A stretch of 64,000 nucleotides of DNA. Origin: G020348385 sp964538085 (GTDB lineage Bacteria; Acidobacteriota; Aminicenantia; Aminicenantales; Aminicenantaceae). Under the pieces are notes generated by a model. The model worked only from the letters and a program-made list of their open reading frames with translations. It ran no database searches and was not told the DNA's origin. This document shows, piece after piece, positions 25,293 through 32,512 of the stretch. The stretch lies in contig CAZIDF010000009.1 of assembly GCA_964538085.1 (NCBI GenBank), forward strand, positions 1 to 64,000, written 5' to 3'. The position numbers were made by a program, and so were the translations under genes. Within the stretch, counting starts at the first letter, position 1, and each line of letters begins with the position of its first letter.

Positions 25293-26714
25293 ATGACAGA
25301 CATGCAAATCAAAAGCAGGTTTTCTGAAGATCAATGCCGAAAAGTGCATGAAAAAAGTTGTGAAATTTTGGAGAGGGTGGGCATAAAGTTGGACTTGGAT
25401 GAAGCTCGGGACATCTTGAGGAGGGCCGGGGCCAAGATCAAAAATGATGGGCTGGTGCTTATCCCTCCCGATCTGGTCGAGGGGGCTTTGAAGACAGCGC
25501 CTAGACAAGTCGTCCTTTACGATCGAAATGGCGATCCTGTCATGCCCGTCAAGGATCGACTCTGTTATTATGGGCCGGGTTCCGACTGTTTGAATATCAT
25601 TGACTACAGTGATGGAATGCGGAGAAAAGCTGTGCTTCAAGATACCATCGAGGGAACCATCTTATGTGATGCCCTGAAGGACATCGACTTCGTGATGTCC
25701 ATGGTTTTGCCTTCTGACATCGACACAACCATTGCCGACCGGTATCAGATGGAAGCCATGCTATCGTACACCACAAAACCCATTATCTACGTCACCTATG
25801 AATATGAGGGGTGTGTGGATTGTGTCGCCATGGCCGAATCTGTCGCAGGAGGGGAGGAGGCTCTTCGGAATAAGCCGAATATTGCCTGCTACATCAATGT
25901 CATCTCTGGCCTTCATCACAATGTAGATGCCCTACAAAAGCTTCTTTTTCTTTCTTCCAAAGGTCTCCCAGCTCTGTATATCCCCTCATCCACAGGCGGT
26001 GTCACAAGCCCCATAACCCCAGCCGGTTCCCTTGTCATGGACTATGCTGGCGTTCTAGTCGGGTTGGTTCTTTCCCAGTTGGTGCGGGAGGGTACGCCGA
26101 TTATCATTCCCGGAATGGCCCCGGGACAATTGGATATGCAGACCATGATCTCCACCTATTGTGAGCCTGAACGCGGGCAATCCCAGGCCATGGCGCATTA
26201 TTATGGCTTGCCGATGTTTTCCTTAGGCGGAGCCACAGAGGCCAAGGTAGTGGATCAACAGGCAGCCGCCGAGGCTGCATTGACACTGATGAGCGAAACA
26301 TTGGCAGGCGGGAATATCATCCATGATCTCGGGTATCTGGAATCCGGCTTGACTTTTTCCTTTGCCCAATTGCTGATCTGCACCGAGATTGTGAGCTGGA
26401 TCAAAGGGTACACAAAACCGATCCCTGTGGATGAAGAATCCCTCGCTCTTGAGCTCATCGCAGAAAAAGGGGCTGAAGGGCAATATTTGGACACCGAACA
26501 CACGCACAAACATTTCAGGGAACGCTGGTACCCGGATCTTTTCGAGAGAAAAACCTATGACACGTGGATCAGAGAAGGAGGCACTTCTCTAGCCGAGAGG
26601 GCCGCTGGGAAAGTGGCACAAATCATCTCAGATCACACACCGGAGGCCTTGCCTTCCGATGTGGCCTCTCAATTGCGTAAAATCGTCGAGAAAGCCTCAA
26701 GGAAAACATTCTGA
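25293..26714 (+). CDS. Trimethylamine methyltransferase (MttB) family protein, no pyrrolysine
   Basis: This 473-residue protein matches the MttB superfamily. The N-terminal helix is VHEKSCEILERVGIKL, and family blocks include YYGPGSDCLNIID, KPIIYVTYEYEGC, the glycine-rich GGVTSPITPAGSLVM, and FSLGGATEAKVVDQQAAAEAALTL near residues 309-332. MttB members with a UAG-encoded pyrrolysine act on trimethylamine. This gene reads through without an in-frame UAG, so it belongs to the non-pyrrolysine group, whose known members demethylate glycine betaine or other quaternary amines onto a corrinoid protein. No corrinoid protein or reactivase is adjacent. AGAGGA precedes the ATG. It is probably co-transcribed with the MFS carrier upstream. 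Confidence 0.85.
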   Translation: MTDMQIKSRFSEDQCRKVHEKSCEILERVGIKLDLDEARDILRRAGAKIKNDGLVLIPPDLVEGALKTAPRQVVLYDRNGDPVMPVKDRLCYYGPGSDCLNIIDYSDGMRRKAVLQDTIEGTILCDALKDIDFVMSMVLPSDIDTTIADRYQMEAMLSYTTKPIIYVTYEYEGCVDCVAMAESVAGGEEALRNKPNIACYINVISGLHHNVDALQKLLFLSSKGLPALYIPSSTGGVTSPITPAGSLVMDYAGVLVGLVLSQLVREGTPIIIPGMAPGQLDMQTMISTYCEPERGQSQAMAHYYGLPMFSLGGATEAKVVDQQAAAEAALTLMSETLAGGNIIHDLGYLESGLTFSFAQLLICTEIVSWIKGYTKPIPVDEESLALELIAEKGAEGQYLDTEHTHKHFRERWYPDLFERKTYDTWIREGGTSLAERAAGKVAQIISDHTPEALPSDVASQLRKIVEKASRKTF

Positions 26715-26724
26715 ATCCACTAGG

Positions 26725-28434
26725 TTATTGCTCGATATAACCTGGTCCGCGAACGATTCGCCCTGGTTTGGCATCGGTATGTTTGCCGTCTTTGATAACG
26801 GGAGTCCCGTTGACAAAGACATGGTGCACTCCAACCGATACCCGATGGGGCTTATCGAAGGTCGCACGATCGCCGATAGTTTTCTGGTCGAAGATGACGA
26901 TATCCGCATAAAACCCTTCCCGGATGAGTCCTCGATCCTTGATGAACAGCCGGTTGGCCACAGCTGAGGACATCTTTCGGATCGCTTCTTCCAACCTCAT
27001 CACCCGATCTTCGCGGACATATTTCCCCAATATCCGCGGATATGTTCCATAAGAACGAGGGTGAACGAGTCCTTGTGGTTTGTCCGGATCTTCACCGCTT
27101 GCATCTGTCCCGAATTTGATCCAGGGTTGTTGCATTTGAAGCTTGAGGTTTTCATCGGTCATCGTGAAGTAGATCGCTCCGATGCCCTGTTGCTCGGAGA
27201 GAATCAGGTCTAGTATGGTATCGATCCAGTCTTTGCCCATATCGGCTGCGATATCCGCCAGTCTTTTGCCCACATATTTTTTGTTTTCTGGTTTAAAAAG
27301 CCCCAGGACAAGGACTCCCTCCGGGGTGGCCAGTGCACCCAGATTTTCCCACTCTGTTTTCTGATTCAGCATCTCATCGCGTATTTTTTCCCGCATTCCA
27401 GGGTCGGAAAGATTTTCCATCAGTTTTCCATCTGCCGATGCCCAAGGGGGGAGGCAGGCGCTCAGGCCGGTGGAGCCTGCGATGTAGGGATACATATCGG
27501 CCCCGATATCCAATCCTTCGTCTCGGGCGGCCTCGATCCTGTCAATGGCTAACTTGGCCTTGTGCCAGTTGCGCTGGCCAGAGGCTTTCAAATGATATAT
27601 CTCCACCGGAACCCCAGCCTTCCTCCCGATCGTGATGGCTTCATCCAGGCCTTCCAAGAACTTGTCTGCCTCGGAACGCAGGTGAGTGATGTACACGCCA
27701 CCGTATGGGGCCATAGCCTTGGACATGGCGATCAACTCTTCCGTGGTTGCAAAACTTCCGGGGGGATATATCAGGGCAGAGGCAAGCCCGAAGGCCCCAT
27801 CCTTCATGGCATTCCGGACCAGTTGTTGCATTTCTTCGATCTCGGCACCGGTCGGAGTCCCCATCGCTTCTCCTTTGACATAGGTGCGCACGGTTGCAGC
27901 GCCAAGGAACGATCCCACATTTGCGGATACGCCATGTTTCTGCATTGCCTCGAGCCAGTTGTTAAAACCCCTGGGGCCAGTGAATTCCATGGCCAGCTTT
28001 TTTATATCCGGGGGGAGATCTCCGTATATGGCCAGGATCTTTTCATTGACAGGTGCATCGGTCCATCCCTCGCCCAAAATTTCTGTGGTGATACCTTGTG
28101 TCACTTTGCTGATCACCCGGCCATCACCCAACAGAAAAGCTCCCCTGGAATGGCTCTGGATGTCGATGAATCCGGGCGCAACGATCAAACCATGGGCATG
28201 GATCCGTTCTTTTGTTTCTGCATTTTCGAGAAATCCGACGGGGGCAATTCTGGCGATGCGTTCATTCCGGATGCCGATATCGCCGAGATACCAGGGATTC
28301 CCTGTCCCATCCACGATCCGGCCATTCAAGATGATCACATCATAGGCTTCTGAAGAATCTCCATTAAGCAAGGGGGTGCACACAAGAATTGAAGCGAGAA
28401 ATACTAACGCGAATAATAATTTTTGCCCTTTCAT
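26725..28434 (-). CDS. D-aminoacylase/N-acyl-D-amino acid deacylase-type amidohydrolase (variant), exported
   Basis: The start at 28434 was chosen because AGGAGG lies 5-6 nt upstream and a signal peptide follows (MKGQKLLFALVFLASILV...). About 569 residues. The amidohydrolase fold begins DVIILNGRIVDGTGNPWYLGDIGI. In classical D-aminoacylases the metal loop is F-I-D-V-H-T-H and a Cys ligand sits in G-N-C-G. Here these read GFIDIQSHSRG and EILGEGWTD, so the first His and the Cys are missing. Later ligands appear kept (YITHLRSEADKF, EIYHLKASG, and FGTDASGEDPD near the C-terminus). This variant set is known in related bacteria, but its substrate is not. It lies 19 bp downstream of the metallo-beta-lactamase fold gene and probably shares its transcript. 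Confidence 0.82.
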   Translation of the reverse strand: MKGQKLLFALVFLASILVCTPLLNGDSSEAYDVIILNGRIVDGTGNPWYLGDIGIRNERIARIAPVGFLENAETKERIHAHGLIVAPGFIDIQSHSRGAFLLGDGRVISKVTQGITTEILGEGWTDAPVNEKILAIYGDLPPDIKKLAMEFTGPRGFNNWLEAMQKHGVSANVGSFLGAATVRTYVKGEAMGTPTGAEIEEMQQLVRNAMKDGAFGLASALIYPPGSFATTEELIAMSKAMAPYGGVYITHLRSEADKFLEGLDEAITIGRKAGVPVEIYHLKASGQRNWHKAKLAIDRIEAARDEGLDIGADMYPYIAGSTGLSACLPPWASADGKLMENLSDPGMREKIRDEMLNQKTEWENLGALATPEGVLVLGLFKPENKKYVGKRLADIAADMGKDWIDTILDLILSEQQGIGAIYFTMTDENLKLQMQQPWIKFGTDASGEDPDKPQGLVHPRSYGTYPRILGKYVREDRVMRLEEAIRKMSSAVANRLFIKDRGLIREGFYADIVIFDQKTIGDRATFDKPHRVSVGVHHVFVNGTPVIKDGKHTDAKPGRIVRGPGYIEQ

Positions 28435-28453
28435 CGTTCCCTCCTGATTCATT

Positions 28454-29095
28454 CTAATCTCTTAGCCAGAGGACATCACCGCACAAATTCGCATCATGGG
28501 GCTTTAAAGCGAAGATAGAATACTCTTCCTTTGCCTTTTTTACCGTTGTCGACTCCCCGTGTCCGGGATAAATGTTCACATCTTCTGGCAAAACGAATAT
28601 CTTTTTTTCCAGGGAATCGACGATTTGTCTGAAATCATCCGGAGTGCCTGTTTTGCCCGGCCCTCCGGGGAAAATCGTATCCCCGGCCAAAAGAATATTT
28701 CCGGTTAAAAAACATACACTCCCGGGAGAGTGTCCAGGAGTGTGGAGCACGTCCAGCGTGATGTTTCCGAATGAGATGATATTCCCGTCTTCAAGGAGCA
28801 TATCTGCCTCGAGGGGCAGGTTATCTGCATCAGCGAGGTGCGCAGCTATTGGAACGTTCAATGCATCCTTTAGTTTTTGTAGAGCACCGGTGTGATCCAT
28901 GTGCCTGTGTGTGATGAGAATACAAATCGGATTCGTTCCTTCCAGTCGATCCAATATTTTGTCAGCATCGCCCGGAGCATCTATCAACACGCTCTCTCCT
29001 GAAGATTCACAAGCTACAATATAAGCGTTCGTGCCGAATGGAGCGGTTTCAATCCGTTCTATTCGGAGGATGTTGTCTTTTTCCACAACTGTCAT
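28454..29095 (-). CDS. Metallo-beta-lactamase fold hydrolase (glyoxalase II-like)
   Basis: This 213-residue cytoplasmic protein has the metal-binding motif THRHMDHTGA (HxHxDH) near residue 61. Further His/Asp ligands lie in LHTPGHSPGSVCFL and AGDTIF, and the final His in YPGHGESTTV. This order is that of the glyoxalase II/YcbL-type hydrolases, which cleave thioesters such as hydroxyacylglutathione. The substrate-binding C-terminal domain of true GloB is absent, so a YcbL-like role is more likely. AAGGAG lies 9 nt before the ATG. First gene of a probable two-gene unit with the amidohydrolase. Confidence 0.85.
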   Translation of the reverse strand: MTVVEKDNILRIERIETAPFGTNAYIVACESSGESVLIDAPGDADKILDRLEGTNPICILITHRHMDHTGALQKLKDALNVPIAAHLADADNLPLEADMLLEDGNIISFGNITLDVLHTPGHSPGSVCFLTGNILLAGDTIFPGGPGKTGTPDDFRQIVDSLEKKIFVLPEDVNIYPGHGESTTVKKAKEEYSIFALKPHDANLCGDVLWLRD

Positions 29096-29189
29096 GATGA
29101 CGTTCTCCTTGAAATGCTGTTTTCTTTTCTATAACATAACATTTATTCATGTCAAACCATCATAACCAATCGATAAGAGGGGAGAGAAT

Positions 29190-29501
29190 ATGAAAGTTAT
29201 CGGTGCACTTGGAATTTTTTTGATTCTGGTATTTGTCCTTTCGAGCTGTGTGGCCGGTCCGAATAAGCTCGAGAAAACGCCTAACGAAGAAGGAAAAGTA
29301 GCCGGATTCTGGAAGGGATTGTGGCACGGATTGATTTCGCCGGTCACCTTCGTCATTTCAGTTTTTTCCAAATCCATTCGGTTTTACGAGGTCCACAATA
29401 ACGGATCCTGGTACAATTTTGGTTTTGTGCTGGGTGCGGGACTTTTTCTGAGCGGCGGTATTTTAGGGAAAAAGGGCAGCAAAAAGAAAAAAAGGTGTTA
29501 G
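29190..29501 (+). CDS. Small conserved lipoprotein
   Basis: This 103-residue protein has a lipoprotein signal peptide with lipobox LSSC (Cys at about residue 20). A segment GKVAGFWKGLWHGLISPVTF follows, then YEVHNNGSWYNFGFVLGAG and a second hydrophobic helix, then a lysine-rich tail. The GFWxGLWHG...NNGSWYNFGF pattern recurs in a widespread family of unknown function. GAGGGGAG is well placed before the ATG. It is monocistronic: the ABC genes downstream run the other way. It is probably anchored in the inner membrane by lipid and one helix. Confidence 0.75.
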   Translation: MKVIGALGIFLILVFVLSSCVAGPNKLEKTPNEEGKVAGFWKGLWHGLISPVTFVISVFSKSIRFYEVHNNGSWYNFGFVLGAGLFLSGGILGKKGSKKKKRC

Positions 29502-29520
29502 TGAGCCTCAGGACATGATC

Positions 29521-30222
29521 CTATAAGGGCAGCCCTCTCTCTGCCAACTGTTCTAAAAAAGCACGTTTTTTTTCATAAATATCCGGGAGTTTCCTCAACA
29601 CTATAGCCTTGCCGCTCTGAACCGTCACTGCCGCAGAAGCCCTCCCGATAAACGGTTCGATCGAATGGGATACCACGACCACAGTCGCACCGGATTGGGT
29701 GTGATTTTCGATCCAGCAAAGGATTTCCTTTTGGATATGTCGATCCATGCCCTCCAGAGGTTCATCCAGCAAGATATGGGAAGGCGTTCCGACAAGGCAG
29801 GCGGCAAATACCGCCTGTCTTCGTTGTCCCATAGATAGTTCCCGGACAGTTCGATGAGCGAGGTGCTGAAGGCCGAAGAATTCCAGGGCCTTATTCCCTT
29901 CCCCCCGTGGTTGTTCCCGAAGACGGCACACTAGGTCCAGGATTTCTTTGATGGAGGCATAGGGGGTTAGATCGGGATGTTCGGGCATATAAGCCAGTCC
30001 CTTCCTAGCAGAAACTTCTTCCTTCCAGATGTCATATTCATCGATGGAAATATTACCTGCATCAGGGATTTCCACTCCAGCAGCCAATTTGAGGAGTGTG
30101 CTTTTTCCACACCCATTGGGGCCAAGGAGCAAACTGAGACCCGGGCGTAGCTCCAAGTCCACAGATTGGAGCACCTTTTCTTCCTTTTCATACGAAAACG
30201 AGACGTTCTGGAAACGGATCAT
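29521..30222 (-). CDS. ABC transporter ATP-binding protein
   Basis: This 233-residue single nucleotide-binding domain has Walker A GPNGCGKST, a Q-loop region, the signature LSMGQRRQ, Walker B HILLDEPLEGMD and the switch His in VVVSHS. It resembles ATPases of ABC-2 type exporters. Its start overlaps the stop of the upstream membrane protein gene by 4 bp (ATGA), so they are translationally coupled and probably form one transporter. The substrate is unknown. Confidence 0.88.
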   Translation of the reverse strand: MIRFQNVSFSYEKEEKVLQSVDLELRPGLSLLLGPNGCGKSTLLKLAAGVEIPDAGNISIDEYDIWKEEVSARKGLAYMPEHPDLTPYASIKEILDLVCRLREQPRGEGNKALEFFGLQHLAHRTVRELSMGQRRQAVFAACLVGTPSHILLDEPLEGMDRHIQKEILCWIENHTQSGATVVVVSHSIEPFIGRASAAVTVQSGKAIVLRKLPDIYEKKRAFLEQLAERGLPL

Positions 30223-31262
30223 CGTTCACTCCAGGATAAGGAATCGCCTGCTGCTAGGTGATGAATTTCGAGCCATCGACTGACCTTATGATGTTTTTCT
30301 GCTTCGATCGCTTTCTCGAGCGCCAGCGGAGTCAGCGCCAAAAATAACAAACAACTCCAGGGGAAAAGACAGAGGAGAAGGGAGGCAAAAGTACCGAGTA
30401 GCAATACTTTTCCCGATGCACCCATCGCAGATTCAGGCGCTTGGCGGATGGAATAGGCAGAATAAGCGGCAATAACAGGAAGACTCAAGACGACAGGAAG
30501 CATCGATTTAAGGTTCATGGCTCCCACGAGGAACACAAGAGGCAACGAATGAAGGCCAATGAAAGCAGTGTCCCAGATAATCCTAGTTTTGGCTGTCCAG
30601 GGCAAAGAACGTATCCAGGGCCAGGGAGGCCTCCTAGAAGCGAGCATTTTGAGGAAAATGGAACAAAATAGAACCAAACCCAAGGCTCCCCCAAAACGAA
30701 TCACTTGTTCGGTAAGAAGGATTGAGGGTCGATTGTTCGTGATAAAAAGCTGTGCGGCTCCCAGGAATGGGAGGGATAGCAAATAGGGAACAAAGGGTCT
30801 AAGGCGCAGGGCTCGCCAGTTAATGGTTGCGACGAGAAATTTCCCTTTAAACGGTCTGTGAAACCGGGAATGTTTCTTATTCTGGACAAGGGGGCCGGCT
30901 AGACCATCTGCAACGATCAATAAAGGAATTCCTGCAATGAGAAGTATCCAGTTGTTGGAGGAAAATCCCAAGGCTGCCAGTATGGCCAATGACTTTGTTG
31001 CAAGTTTTCTTTTAACCGGCAGAACGCCCAAGGCACAAGAAACTCCCACTAAAGGCAAGCCTGCGAGGAAGGGAGCAGCCGACACCTGGTAGAGTTTTAT
31101 ACTCACAACCGCCAAACCAAGCAAGATGACCAATATGGGAATCTGTGCGATGGATATAGCGACGGCTGCCATTCGCCGGTGTGTTTTTCCCTCTGATGGG
31201 AGGTGGCGGACCCATCCAGCAAGGCCCAAGCATACGCGGCGGGAAGCAAAACTGGCAGTGAC
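30219..31262 (-). CDS. Polytopic membrane protein, ABC partner (5' end lost in assembly gap)
   Basis: The frame runs from the gap edge at 31262 to a stop at 30219, giving about 347 residues with perhaps ten hydrophobic segments (for example ISIAQIPILVILLGLAVVSI, VLLLGTFASLLLCLFPWSCL). No family motif is recognisable. Its 4-bp overlap with the ATPase gene makes a permease role likely. The N-terminus lies in the run of N, so its true length is unknown. Upstream, across the gap, is the start of a beta-propeller protein on the same strand. Confidence 0.65.
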   Translation of the reverse strand, partial: VTASFASRRVCLGLAGWVRHLPSEGKTHRRMAAVAISIAQIPILVILLGLAVVSIKLYQVSAAPFLAGLPLVGVSCALGVLPVKRKLATKSLAILAALGFSSNNWILLIAGIPLLIVADGLAGPLVQNKKHSRFHRPFKGKFLVATINWRALRLRPFVPYLLSLPFLGAAQLFITNNRPSILLTEQVIRFGGALGLVLFCSIFLKMLASRRPPWPWIRSLPWTAKTRIIWDTAFIGLHSLPLVFLVGAMNLKSMLPVVLSLPVIAAYSAYSIRQAPESAMGASGKVLLLGTFASLLLCLFPWSCLLFLALTPLALEKAIEAEKHHKVSRWLEIHHLAAGDSLSWSER

Positions 31263-31362
31263 NNNNNNNNNNNNNNNNNNNNNNNNNNNNNNNNNNNNNN
31301 NNNNNNNNNNNNNNNNNNNNNNNNNNNNNNNNNNNNNNNNNNNNNNNNNNNNNNNNNNNNNN
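31263..31362. other. Assembly gap (100 N)
   Basis: One hundred consecutive N, a customary placeholder length for a scaffold gap of unknown size. It interrupts the membrane protein gene and the propeller gene. The order and spacing across it depend on the assembler. Confidence 0.99.
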
Positions 31363-31366
31363 CCAG

Positions 31367-31618
31367 TCAATTCCGAGAAGAAGCCAGAACATTAATATTC
31401 CCTTGTTCATCTGCTTCGACATCCCAGATCCTGTAAAATAGGTAGTTATCGTCGGTTTCGCTTCCGAGAATCAAATCTTGCTCCATTTCTAGAGTGATTT
31501 CGCCAAGCAGAGGATCGGCAGGATTATGGATGATTTCAACCTTCTGTGAGCCTGGCAAAACAAGCCATAGGAAAAATAAAAGAGCGAATAGAGCAGACAA
31601 AATTCCTTTTTTTTTCAC
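31367..31618 (-). pseudogene. N-terminal fragment of a 6-bladed beta-propeller protein, cut at the assembly gap
   Basis: The 83-residue frame has a signal peptide (MKKKGILSALFALLFFLWLVLP). The segment GEITLEMEQDLILGSETDDNYLFYRIWDVEADEQGNINVL follows, the usual opening of exported 6-bladed (NHL-like) beta-propeller proteins in this lineage. Homologues continue with D-S-G-N-x-R-I-Q. Here the frame reads ASSRN and stops (TGA at 31367-31369), only 4 bases from the run of N. A frameshift or poor base calls at a contig end explain this better than a true short gene. Probably the first part of a protein of several hundred residues. Confidence 0.6.
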
Positions 31619-31710
31619 TTGCTTTCCTTTTCATTTTAAACGATTGGAGGAAAAAAGAGTTTCAAAAAAGAAAAAAATCAGTAAAATCAGAGAAGAACCG
31701 GAGGAATTCT

Positions 31711-31983
31711 ATGGCAAGAATTAAGGTGAGTGTAGAAAAGATCGATGGTTATTGCAATCTTCCTGTCCAAGTAGGGGACTTTTTTTACGTCCAGGACTCC
31801 AAACTTTTTGTACCTGAGGGGCAGTATGTGTGCATCTGGGCTTTGCAGAGCATGATGCCGATCTTTCCTATCCTCAACGTTCGAGATAGCCTGGAAAAAG
31901 GGCATTGGGTAAAAACGGTGAAAAACTTCGTTTGTCCCGATCCTAAAGGACTGGTGCACTATCGCCTGGAAATAGAGGATTGA
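31711..31983 (+). CDS. TIGR04076-like small protein of the aldehyde oxidoreductase operon
   Basis: This 90-residue protein starts at the ATG 31711, with GGAGG 6 nt upstream; longer in-frame starts upstream give no family match. The sequence VSVEKIDGYCNLPVQVGDFFYVQDSKLFVPEGQYVC fits the TIGR04076 family of small proteins, whose role is unknown. A single Cys in each half (GYCNL, NFVCPDPKG) could bind metal. It is the first gene of a tight operon with ferredoxin (13 bp apart), aldehyde ferredoxin oxidoreductase and a Na+ symporter, suggesting a helper function for that enzyme. Confidence 0.7.
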   Translation: MARIKVSVEKIDGYCNLPVQVGDFFYVQDSKLFVPEGQYVCIWALQSMMPIFPILNVRDSLEKGHWVKTVKNFVCPDPKGLVHYRLEIED

Positions 31984-31996
31984 TGGGGAGACAGAT

Positions 31997-32512
31997 TTGA
32001 TCCAGGTCGATCTGCACAAATGCACCGGTTGCAAAAAATGTGAGGTGGCCTGTGCATTTTTCCATACCGGAAAAACTGGGAACCGGTTGGCCCGGATCAA
32101 AGTCGCGAACCTTTACGAACTTGGGATCGATGGGCCTGTGGTCTGTCTACAATGTGAAGAAAAATATTGTTTAAAATGTCCGGAAAAGGCATTGGCCTTG
32201 GGCCCTTTGGGTCAGATCATCGTTTCTCCTACTGTGTGCAACCTGTGCGGTGTGTGTGAAAAGGCCTGCCCGATCGGGGCGATCGAAATTTTCAAAGATA
32301 TCGTTTATGTCTGCGATCTCTGCGGAAGAAAGCCAAAGTGCGTTGATGCCTGCACAGAAGGAGCCATAACGTTTGCTGGAGGAAAGAATGGCCCCTCTCT
32401 GGAGACGATTAAAAAAGAAACAAACAAAATGAGTCCCAGTCAAAAACGAGAATATCACTTAAAAATATTGGGGGAAGGTCTCAGAAAAAAATGGAGTCGA
32501 AAACATGCTTGA
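31997..32512 (+). CDS. 4Fe-4S ferredoxin-type electron transfer subunit
   Basis: This 171-residue iron-sulfur protein has several Cys clusters: CTGCKKCEVAC near the start, CLQCEEKYCLKCP, CNLCGVCEKACP and CDLCGRKPKCVDAC. This is enough for about four [4Fe-4S] clusters, as in the HycB/CooF-like subunits paired with aldehyde ferredoxin oxidoreductases. The TTG start at 31997 is supported by GGGGAG 6 nt upstream, and the ATG at 31982 meets a stop at once. It overlaps the oxidoreductase gene by 8 bp. It would carry electrons from the tungsten enzyme. Confidence 0.88.
   Translation: MIQVDLHKCTGCKKCEVACAFFHTGKTGNRLARIKVANLYELGIDGPVVCLQCEEKYCLKCPEKALALGPLGQIIVSPTVCNLCGVCEKACPIGAIEIFKDIVYVCDLCGRKPKCVDACTEGAITFAGGKNGPSLETIKKETNKMSPSQKREYHLKILGEGLRKKWSRKHA

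Noticed and set aside
25293..26714. Possible pyrrolysine-containing MttB
   Set aside because: The gene has no in-frame UAG before its natural stop.
31012..31422. Open frame running through the N gap
   Set aside because: It only exists because N is read as X; its flanks match other frames' genes.
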